DNA of 64,000 bases from Cordia subcordata (lineage: Eukaryota; Streptophyta; Magnoliopsida; Boraginales; Cordiaceae). Made by a program: the position numbers and the translations under genes. Below the pieces are notes generated by a model. It did not search any database and was not told the origin of the DNA. It saw nothing but the letters and a program-made list of their open reading frames with translations. Below, piece after piece: positions 36,897 through 47,200 of the stretch. Each line of letters begins with the position of its first letter. Position 1 is the first letter of the stretch. The stretch spans positions 11,927,501 to 11,991,500 of the forward strand of contig JAPTOF010000017.1 of NCBI GenBank assembly GCA_028554755.1, read 5' to 3'.

Positions 36897-37420
36897 GGTG
36901 TTTGTGTGTGTATTTTTGGGAAAATCAAGATTTTTTCTTGATTGTAAAGGTGCAATCTTTTTGAAGAAGAAGGCTTTAATGGCTATTTTAATCTTGTTGC
37001 AAAAGCATCAAGAAAATAGCATGAGAGAGGGACATGGCAGAGAAGCCAACGATGGCACTGTTGTAGTAGTACCCGGGTGACTTTTTTTTTTTTTTTAAAA
37101 GGGTTAATCAAAGGAGAACCTCACCCACTGGCGCCTTAACTGCGGGAGGTAAATTGAGGATGTGCGTGAGTGGCGGCCGACCGAGAGAGACCAACGGCGT
37201 GGAAATCCAAAGAATGCATGCAATATTTCAATGAGATCGCCGCCACACGACTCGATCCGCGTTGTCGCTGTCTCCACCTAATCACTCGCCACTTACCAAC
37301 TCACCTACGGACTTTGGCACCGGATCAAGTGGAGTGAGAACACTGAGATAATGAATAAACCAATCACATTTTATAAAATTTACTTCAAAATGATTAATTT
37401 CTTAAATGAATGAGTTAAAT
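36897..37420 (-). promoter_or_regulatory. 5' flank of the PMD gene
   Basis: Upstream of the PMD start. Positions 37120-37330 are unusually GC-rich for this window (GGCGCC, GCGGCCG and CGCCGCCAC words), which suggests a promoter or CpG-rich patch. Promoter elements are not resolved. Confidence 0.35.
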
Positions 37421-38760
37421 GACCAACTTAGTTAACTTTGTGTCTTAAAGACACAGAGTTCAAATAAATAATATTGATATAGCATAATGCATGTGACAAT
37501 TTTTGTCACATAAGTTTTTCTAAACTTAGTATCTTGCAGACACAAAATTTAGTTTGGTGACTTTAAAACAAAATTGTCTTTTATTTTTTGACTAATGTTG
37601 TAATTTCAATAATGATTTTAATCAAAAATAAAAACAAAAATTGAGAAATTAAAAATTTTTAAAACAAAAACATTTTAAATATGAAATTTTAAAAATTAGA
37701 AAAATTAACATTGAAAAAATCAAAAGTTTATAATTTAATATTATCTCGTATTTTAAAAGAGTTGTTATTTTTTGTTATTATTCAAGTACATACACAGTTG
37801 TCTTTTTGGCCTTTTTGTCCCTAATCAAGACACTCATTTTTTTCTTTTTCTTTTTTCCTAACATATTAAGTCTAACTTCTAAGTTGCTTTTTTTTTTTCT
37901 TTTTTAAATATTTTTGCTTCAATACTATAGCACCTTTTTTCTTTTTATATTTTGTTTCAATTATTTTATTCTTTATAATATTTTTCGTTTAATTTTTTTT
38001 CCATTTCTATTGTTTTTTCATTCTAATTTTATTTTATTTATAAATTTGGTGTTAACTCATGTTATGAGAAATATGGTTTTTGTTATTATTTTACGTTAGT
38101 GGTTTTTATTTAGCTTTAAAACTTTGTTTAGTCTGGCAAAACTAATTTTTTTCTCTTTTTATTTTTGCTTCAATCATTTTATTTTTGACTTGGATATTTT
38201 CACTATTTTTTCCCTCTTAACTTTGTTTTATTTGAAGATTTGGTATTAACTCATATTTTTTGTTTCGACTTTTTTCCTTTTCAATACTTTTATATTTTAA
38301 TTTTCTATTCTTTTAAAAAATTAATTTCAATTGTTATTGCCCTTTGTTTAAATTCTTTTTTCCATTTTCAAAAAATTGAAATAAACTTTTTAGAAAGGAC
38401 AACAAATTAAAATAAAAAATGTATTAAAAAATAAAATAAAAAGTATTTAAAAGGACAGGAAAAAAAAACACCCAACTTTGTGTCTTAAAGACACTAAGTC
38501 TATGCAGAATAATCTATCATATAAATCAATGCCATGTCAATATAGTTAAGCTCAACTTAATGTCTTCAAGATACTAAGTTGAGAAGTTGATTATTTTACT
38601 CATTAGTTTCCATGATGTCTTGAAGATACTAAGTTGAGAAGTTGGTTATTTTACTCATTAATTTCCATAATGACTTGAAAATACTAAGTTGAGAAGTTAG
38701 TTATTTTACTCATTAGTTTCCAAACATTATCATTTTGGTATACGAATTTAAAAAAATGAT
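37421..38760. repeat. AT-rich region with repeated short palindromes
   Basis: Six variants of an imperfect palindrome of the form AACTT-GTGTCTTAAAGACAC-AAGTT occur near 37432, 37526, 38473, 38552, 38606 and 38662, embedded in T-rich DNA. The last three are part of a 55-bp tandem array. This looks like a degraded repeat or element, but I see no terminal repeats. Confidence 0.6.
38560..38724. repeat. three-copy 55-bp tandem array
   Basis: Copies begin at 38560, 38615 and 38670, each reading ATG-CTTGAAGATACTAAGTTGA followed by GAAGTT-ATTATTTTACTCATTA. About 90 percent alike by eye. Confidence 0.85.
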
Positions 38761-39685
38761 TATTTAACTCGTTAACTTGAGAATACTTACAAAACCATTC
38801 ACCAAAAAGAAAAAAAAAAGTAGTTAAAAAAAGAAATTTTCTTAATTTTGTATTTACTGAAAATTTCTATTATTGTGCCACTATTGATTATTATTCATTG
38901 AAGAGTTCTAGAATTCTACACGTGCACATATTCTAAAACCAACATAGGATGTTATAAAATATATATGGAAAAATCAAAAAGAATTATCATGTTTCTTTGC
39001 CAATGATATTAAGAGTTTTTTTAAAATTTTTTTCTTAAATTCGACTAATTGGTTACTTTGCATAATATTTACTTAGAGTATAACATTATGAGAAATTACA
39101 CCACAAAAATATAACTCTGAAAAAAATTAACTAATAATTTAACATTAATTCTTTTTAGCTAGTGCTTAGTGAAAAAATGAACTAAAATAACCTTCGGTGT
39201 ACAATTATATATTACTTTTGATATTTTCCCCTCGAGTAATAAACACATTAATAACATGTTTTGCAATGTATTGAACTATTTTAGATGCTTGTATAGAATA
39301 TAAGAAAATTTTGTTTCGATCAATAGAGAATATAAATTCAACTTGTTTCCATCAAGTCAACCCCAAGTTAAGTATTGTTTTAAAAAAGTACTCCACAGTG
39401 AAAACAAATAACTAAAAGAAATTAATAAACATCGGCAAATTTTTTTAAGATTTATTATTTTTAAAATAGGAGGTAAAAGAAATTGATAAATAGAAAAAAA
39501 AAAACTTTGAAAAGGAAAAGGAAAAAGAAAACCATAATTAAATTAAAATCGTGTTTAAAATTACAATTTATGCATGGCATTAAAATACTTAAAACAATTT
39601 TACCTTTTCTTTAAAAAAAAATTGACTATTTTGCTGATTAGCTCCTGAAATTTGCGCCAAAAAGAAAAGATAAAAAGATTCGCCG

Positions 39686-39726
<41 letters not shown>

Positions 39727-39778
39727 CAAAGATCTCGACTGTTGCAGCACACACACACACACAGAGAGCGCTGAAGAA
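38761..39778 (+). promoter_or_regulatory. upstream region of VPS22
   Basis: AT-rich intergenic DNA followed by the VPS22 leader. A (GA)n microsatellite at about 39690-39724 and a short (CA)n at 39748-39762 stand just before the start codon. GA repeats in 5' leaders of plant genes are common and may bind GAGA-type factors. The transcription start is not resolved. Confidence 0.45.
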
Positions 39779-40185
39779 ATGAGGAGAAGACCTGGAATTG
39801 GAGGCTTGCAGAATGCTGCTGCTGCTAGGGTTTCTTTCCTATTTCTCTCCCTTTTTTTTTTTCCCTTCTTTTTTAATTAAAAAATTACTGATTTATTTAT
39901 TTTGTTATTTTTTTTTTTGGTCTTTGAATTATTGGAAGGATCAATATAGGCAGCTGGGTGAGAATGTAGCAAAGCTAAGAACTGATCTCATGAAGGAGCA
40001 GCTTGCCACCTTTCGTTCTCAGCTCGAAGATTTCGCTCGCAAGCACAAGGTTTTTGTTATTCTTTTTTTCCGATTAATTTTTTCGTTCATCAGATATATT
40101 TACAATTTTCACATGCATAGACCAATTTTAATTTGCCTGGTTTGTAAAATTGAACTAGAAGGAAAAGGAAATTAAGATTAGTTCG

Positions 40186-40252
<67 letters not shown>

Positions 40253-42130
40253 GCAGTTATGTAAATGTGATTTGGGCAAGAAAACAGTCTGGTTGTGAAA
40301 TCATTCGTTTGGAGTATTGGTATGATTTTATTTAGATTTGAAAATTTGATATGAATACCTGGAATTATAAAATTGCCCTCCAAAAGTTACATAAAAAGCT
40401 CGCACCTCGCATTTGACTGCTCCAGGGAAGGATTTCCTAGTGTGATGCAGTGATGTTTGGCTTTAAGGTAGTTTCATTTACTTGTGTTTAATTTTTACTT
40501 GTAGAATTTGAAAAAGGAAAGAATAGTTCCAATTATGTATACCCAGGCGGCCAGCATTGTTGGGTTGGTTTCTTTTGGATTCTCTGTTATCAAATACTCA
40601 AATTACGAAAATGGTCTTTGTAAAGTGTCACTGGCTATGATTGAGGTGGTGGAAGCTTTGTGCTAACGTTTGGTTTGGTTAGTATAGAATGATATACGGA
40701 AGAATCCCGCTTTTAGGTCTCAGTTCCATGAGATGTGTGCCAAAGTGGGAGTGGACCCATTAGCTTCGAACAAGGGTATCTGGGCGGAGCTGTTAGGGAT
40801 CGGGGACTTCTACTATGAACTTGGTAGGTACCTGATTCTCTTGATTATGCTGAACCTTTCCTAGACATTATATTTGAAGCTTTGCTACTCACTCAGAACT
40901 GGAAATTGTTGACTGATATTGGTTGTTTCCGTTTCTTTGCAAAGCATAGTGTAGAATTCACTTGTTATATAGTTGCTAACTAACAAGAATACAAGTTGCA
41001 GAAAACTTTGATCTGTCAAATGCAGTAGCTAAATGAATACAATCTAATGCCCATCTTTTGTTTAAACTAAAAATACCCTTATATTCTTGCTAAGTGAACA
41101 TCATGCATATATGCACTTGAGGTTTTTGTTAAGATGAGTTTATACACACTTCTAGCTCTCTCCTTTTGATTTGCTTTCTGTTCAAAGTTTTTGTGGCTTT
41201 CAGAATGTTTCCATATTCCTTTCTTATATCTTAGCTGAAGAAAAGATATTTATGTGACCAGGGGTTCAAATTATTGATATTTGTTTGGCTACTAGACCTC
41301 ATAATGGTGGTTTGATCAGCTTGGAAGAACTGCGTAAATTGCTCGGTCAGAGACGGAAGACTTCTCGTGATGTCGTTTCCGAGGATGACTGCTTACGTGC
41401 TATAAGTAAGCTGAAGGTATTGGTTTCTATCTAATTCAGAAAGGTGCGTGTGTTACATTCTGGAGTTTCAAATGTTGTATATGTTTTTCGTCTTTATTCC
41501 AGTTATGAATTTTCAATTATGGAGTCAATAATCATAAAAATTTCATAACAAGCCATACATTTAGGATGGAGATGGGTGTTGCAGATGGTAATTAAAGTTT
41601 ACAGTTCCTGTTTCCTTGTATTATACTCTGATAACATATGATACATTTTAGGTACTGGGTAATGGATTTGAGGTGATTTCTATTGGAAAGAGAAAGCTTG
41701 TTCGGTCTGTTCCAACAGAGTTGAACAAAGATCATAATGAAATATTGGAGCTGGCACAGGTGTTTTTCCTTTGTCATTGTATATGCACAAAGGATTGCAA
41801 GAACTCTCTAAATTCCTTGCCAATCTGAGTAAGATAATGTCTTGTTTCGTTTCTTTAGGTTCAAGGGTTTGTAACGGTGGATGAAGTGCAAAGACGACTC
41901 TCCTGGTCTTCTGGTAGAGCAACTGATGCCCTTGATGCGTTATTAGAAGTAAGTTACTGCAACTCCTTGGTTCTTGGCACAGTTTCTGAGGTCTTGAACT
42001 CATTAAACCTTGACGTGTGATGCAGGATGGCCTTGCAATGATAGACGATGGTCATCCAGATGGCAAACGGCGATACTGGTTTCCCTGTGTATCTTCCATA
42101 TCCTCCTATGCGGGAGCCGATACGCTTTAA
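39779..42130 (+). CDS. VPS22: ESCRT-II subunit VPS22/SNF8 (EAP30)
   Basis: VPS22 is the EAP30-family core of ESCRT-II, which with VPS25 and VPS36 sorts ubiquitinated membrane proteins into multivesicular bodies on endosomes. Seven exons: 39779-39829, 39939-40049, 40688-40823, 41262-41416, 41652-41759, 41859-41948, 42026-42130. They encode 251 residues, as in other plants. The N-terminus [11 protein letters not shown] and the following helix ([18 protein letters not shown]) are the family signature. The two winged-helix domains follow ([36 protein letters not shown]). The protein ends in [11 protein letters not shown] and a short tail. All splice sites are GT-AG and the phases close. Nothing is missing. 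Intron 2 carries a long TA microsatellite. Confidence 0.97.
40187..40248. repeat. (TA)n microsatellite in VPS22 intron 2
   Basis: About 31 uninterrupted TA units inside the intron between exons 2 and 3. It is likely to be length-variable between individuals. Confidence 0.95.
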
Positions 42131-42640
42131 GCTTCTTCTTTTCCATGCCACTGAAGTCACTTCAAGTGAAATTTATACTTGTACAGGAAATTCAACCAGT
42201 TTGAGAATTATACCTTGTTTTATGTTATCCTTCAAGTAATGCATGAACTGAGAATGGAAAAGAAACTCCTCTTTTACCTGTAACTTTCAATAGAAAAAAG
42301 GTCCGGGGAAGGACCCTCTTCTTGTGAATTCGCTTCCTCCCGGACCATCCGGCTGGCAACCTTTAAATTTCCAAAATGCTAATTGAAACTACTGCATTTT
42401 GGTTAAGACTTTGTGGAATTTCATCTTCCTCACTGTGTGAGATAGGAAAGTTTGAGAGAGTACCTTGTAACCTTGATGTATTGTTAAAAGAGTGATTGCG
42501 TATCTGGGCTTTGTTTATGCTTTGATGTGACTGGAAGTGTCTCTTCAATAAGTTAGTACACGGATAACAAGGAGTGAAGGTCGTAGTAATCCGAGCATGA
42601 TCCAGAAACATTACAAGGGAATCCAAATTGTGAATTAATT
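42131..42640 (+). other. 3' flank of VPS22
   Basis: Follows the VPS22 stop and probably contains its 3' untranslated region. No further gene is recognised. Confidence 0.45.
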
Positions 42641-42885
42641 CGCTTGCTTAGAAGCGATTCTCTCACTTTCTTAAAATGGAAGGGAGATGAACGTCTCCCC
42701 CCTTGTCCATGAGAAACTAGAGGGCATAATTCAATAACGTTATTAGAGAATTTAAATCGCGAATTTATTCAGTTCCTTAGAAGAGACTCGCTCACTTCCT
42801 TAGAAGGGAAGGGAAGGGAAGGGAAGGGAGACGAGAAGATCATACGTCTCTTCCCTTGTCCATGAGAAACTAGAGATTGGTTCAA
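42641..42885. repeat. diverged tandem duplication with (GGGAA)n
   Basis: Two related blocks (about 42641-42722 and 42765-42875) share CTTAGAAG-GA-TC-CTCAC, then a GGGAAGGGA-rich stretch, then CTTGTCCATGAGAAACTAGAG. The second copy has expanded to four GGGAA units. Confidence 0.75.
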
Positions 42886-44239
42886 TTGTACATTATTTTA
42901 GTCTGATAAGCACCTAATTCATTTGAAACAATCTACACATAAAGGAATATTCCTAGACGAGAAGCAAATAGTCTTGGAACAAGGCATATTCCACGCAAGA
43001 ATATCCAAGTAACAGTTACAGCTTAAGAGACAAAAAGTGTGCGAGCTTTTGAGGAAGAAATAACATAAAAATAATACCCAACAGAAAAAGGACTAAATAA
43101 TTTATTCCAGAAATTATAATGTATAAATAGAGTTATTTTTCAATGCCAATATTTTAAAGCCACTTGAGAACATGGTTTTCAAACTATCATCTAATAGACT
43201 AAAATTTTGGGTATCTCAAATTAATATTTATTTTCCTTTACTTTATCTTTTTGTTGGTTGGTAAATAGAAAAATATTTCGTTAACCATTTCAGGTAGTAG
43301 TTTTTCTTTTCCATGAAAATTTTCGGTATATTTTTTTCTTAATATAAGTTTAATTCCTTGATATAAAAGAACTTTCACGTTTGTGTTGATAGGTATTAGT
43401 TTGGACACGTATCTGTTTAGATTATTTCCAGCTTCTTCATTTCGACTTAAAACATTTCGAAAATGAAAGGCATGGATATTCAAAAAGACCAAAATGTCTC
43501 ATACTTTTAACATAAATACCATAAGTTGTTAACACTGTTTTAATATTTTTTTTATTTAAACTACTATTTCCTTTATTTACTCTTTTTTAAATCAAAATTA
43601 TAAATCACAAAATCTTTTTTCTTTTTTTAATTTTACTTCTTCCCTTTCTTTTTGTTACCCAAGATCTCAATTTTTCTACTACATTTTTAATCCCCCGCTT
43701 TCTCTTTTTAACTAATACAACTCCTGATCTCTACCTCTCATTTACATTTTCTTTATTTTTCCATCACAAATAAAAAATAGTGCTACAAAAAATAAATTTG
43801 ACAAGATATTATATACTAATATACTTTCTATTTCTCATAAAAGGGAACCCAAACAAAAACCAACCATCAACTTCCTAAACCGACCACCTCACCCCCTACT
43901 ACCATATATTATTTTTCTAAATTAAAATATTTACAATTTATATTAAATTTTATATAAATATCTATTTAGTCAAAATAGTGAAAGAAAACCCTCAACAAAC
44001 ACAAGTTTTTTCAAAAATTCATCCCGAAATTCATGCCGACAAAACTTGTATTTTCCCTTTACAAGATACGTTGTTACGACCTTCCCAATAAGACATAACT
44101 TGTCTTATGTTATATTTTTTTCGGGATAATATACCATCTTAAATTCTTAGCTAACCTGTCCAGTTTGCCCACAACTTTTCTACACTCCTCTTCAACTAAT
44201 TTATCCCATCTTCAACAAAGCAACCTTTCACTGAGAAAA
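42886..44239 (+). other. intergenic and upstream region of the secreted-protein gene
   Basis: AT-rich, with long T- and A-rich tracts. No gene is recognised. The last part should be the promoter and leader of the gene starting at 44240, but I see no motif I would defend. Confidence 0.4.
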
Positions 44240-47200
44240 ATGAACACCCATTACAACATGTTCACCATTTTGATCACAATTTCATGCTTCTTGACATCGC
44301 AATCACAGGCTTTTGAAGCACCCATTGACCCAAAAGATATATTACCACTGCTGCCTGGGCAAGTTTCATGGCCTGTTCTCAACTACCTCAGCAGCGCAAC
44401 CGACTTGTTGCCCACATTTGTCGGCGCTGCTTCTGCCGTCTCCGACAACGCTCTGCAGTGGCAAGGTGCTTGCTTTGCTAACAACACTGCTTGGTTGGAG
44501 TTTCATAACAAGTCCCAAAGTCAATTTGGTGGTGGCACTCTTCATATCAAGGTCCGTATTTTGGGCTTGTTTGAATTGGCTTTCTTCAAAAGTGTTTTCT
44601 TCTAAAACTTTTTTCAAAGATGTTTTTTAGAGGAGCTAAAAGTTTTGGGTTCAGGAAAAAGCTGAAATTGAACTTTCTATAGAGTTTCATTTTTTTTTTT
44701 TTGAAATGTAATAGAAAGTTATTGCAAAAAAGATATGATTTTTTTTTAAAGAAAAAGGTATTCTTCAGGAAAGAATGTACTTTTTCGAAAAAAGGCGAAT
44801 CCAAACGGGCCTTTTATGTATTTTCCTTCATTATTGCTTGCTTTTCTTCTCAATTTTTTCTTGTTTTTGAATCTTTTTAGGCATTTGGGTGTTGTTTGTT
44901 TTCATTTTCTCTACGTATCTAGTTCTATTATATGCAGGAGAGCATTGGGTATTTTGAGGTCAAGGTCCATACTTCGTGTTTGCCTCATTCTTGATTGCTT
45001 CCCCCACCCCAGTTTTTGCTGTTGTGTTTCTTGTTTTTGAATCTTTCTAGGTGCCAACCTAAAAATAAACTTGCCATGAAGAAAGAAAAAAGGAAAAGTG
45101 AACAAGACGGCGTTTGGGTGTTGTTTGTTTTTCGTTCTCTCTACGTATCTAGTTCTATTATATGCAGGAGAGCATTGGGTATTTTGAGGCATGTGCTTTG
45201 GTTTATATTTCAATTTTTCTGCATAAATTGGGCTGTAATAGGAGGGATTAGTAGAAATATGGCTGCCAAGTTATAAACTTTGGATATGAGTGGCCACTCT
45301 GTAACTCTTGTGATTTTTCTGGGGCAGTATTTATTAATAATTCGATCTTTCTGAGTAATTTTATGTATTTCGGAGCGTTTGATATGTTATCCTTGATGAT
45401 TATAGATTTCTGTGCCAAAGAAGTGAGTGGTTGAAAGGTTGCCTTGGAAGGTTAATTGAAGAATTTAATTGCCATGAGAATAGCAAAATGGGTACAATTG
45501 ATTTTTTTGATGTCGTATTAGTCTATCAGCATGAATGTGCCTAAGAGAGGGAACGGCTGGAATCAACTGGCCTTTTGATTTTGTTTTGTTTAATTAGACA
45601 AAATGTAAAATTTGTGGTCATTAGTGCTGTACATTTGTTTTCCCTCTGGATTGATTATTTAAAGTCTTACTATACGATCTCAAATTGTTGTTTCTAGAGG
45701 TAAACTAATCAAGGAAGATTGGACGTCTTGGTATTTAGCTATATAGAGTGTTGCTCTTAGCTTATATAAGATCAATTATTTGTGCTAGTGGAGTTAGTTG
45801 CTCAATTCTAAGTCTTTATTAGTTTCTGCTCTTTGAAATTGGGGAATTATCAGAAGGGGAACGGGAAGGTTTGAATTTTAGTTTTGTTAAGGTTCTATTA
45901 TGAGCTCAATATAAGGATCTGTTACACTTCAGAACTCAGTCTATCAATGTTTCCTTTCTTGTGCAGGTTAGCAATGCGCGTACTTGGACGTGCATAGATC
46001 TTTATGTCTTTGCAACCCCATATCGTGTCACATGGGATTATTACTTTTTGTCCCGTGAACACACAGTAGAGTTTAACGAGTGGGAATCAGAAGCTGAGCT
46101 TGAATATGTAAGTTGGAAAAATGTTAAAGGAAATGGGCATATTTTGAAGCTCTAAAACTTTTAATAGTCTAAGTTTCCTCAATGGTAACAGGTCAAAAGC
46201 AAGGGCATAGCAATTTTCCTTATGCAAGCTGGAATGTTAGGTACTCTTTCAGCATTGTGGGAAGTCTTTCCTTTATTTACAAATACTCAGTGGGGTGAGA
46301 ATTCAAATATTGCATTTCTGGAGAAGCACATGAAAGCGACATTTGAACAACGTCCTCAACCATGGGTCACAAACTTCAGCATTGAGGATATACACTCTGG
46401 TGATTTCCTTGCAATATCGAAAATTCGGGGCGTATGGGGTGCTTTTGAGACTATAGAGAAATGGGTGACCGGATCTTATGCAGGCCACTCTGCTGTCTGC
46501 TTACGGGATTCTGAAGGAAAGCTATGGGTGGGGGAATCAGGTCATGATAATGAGGAGGTAACATAGAAACTTCCTAAAATTTAAGTGTACATTAACTCTT
46601 TGCATCTCTAAATATGGACATCACCTGCATTTACATGTCACCACATTGCTTTGTTTATTGCTTTGTTTTGTTTTCCTTTTCCTTACGTGAATGAATGGTA
46701 ATAATAGCTAAATATGTATTTTCTTCTCTACTTATAGTACTTTTGTTTCTTAAATGGAACATGTCAATGACATCTTATGTGTTTAGTAAATAATGGGGCA
46801 AGTTTTGTGCCCTCCCTAATCCCTATACCTAATACCGGCCACAGCTTCTTAAAAAGCAAACTTGAGGGGTGCCTCAGGGCTCCTCTAGTCTGAGGTGAAG
46901 CCAAAATGCCTTGGGGAGCTGGCAGTAATGTGTAACTCTCTGAGAGAACACCAATTATAACTGGGCTCAGACTAAGGCACAGGTTCAGCACATTTTAACA
47001 CCTCAATTGTAAAGGGAATACCCAGCAAGTCATGGGGCTTAAAATGGGGCATTTTGAATTTGAAAGTCCAAAACCATAGTCCATAATAGGCCAAGGTCAA
47101 TCATGTGTAACATGCACCATATACATATGGAAGTGCCAATTCAAATGCCCTAATGTTACAGTTCACTCCTCCTTTTTCTTCTTCCTTCCTCTTTTTCATT

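Noticed and set aside
37421..38760. CRISPR-like array from the repeated palindromes
   Set aside because: The genome is a plant nucleus, the units vary in length and sequence, and there are no regular spacers or cas genes.
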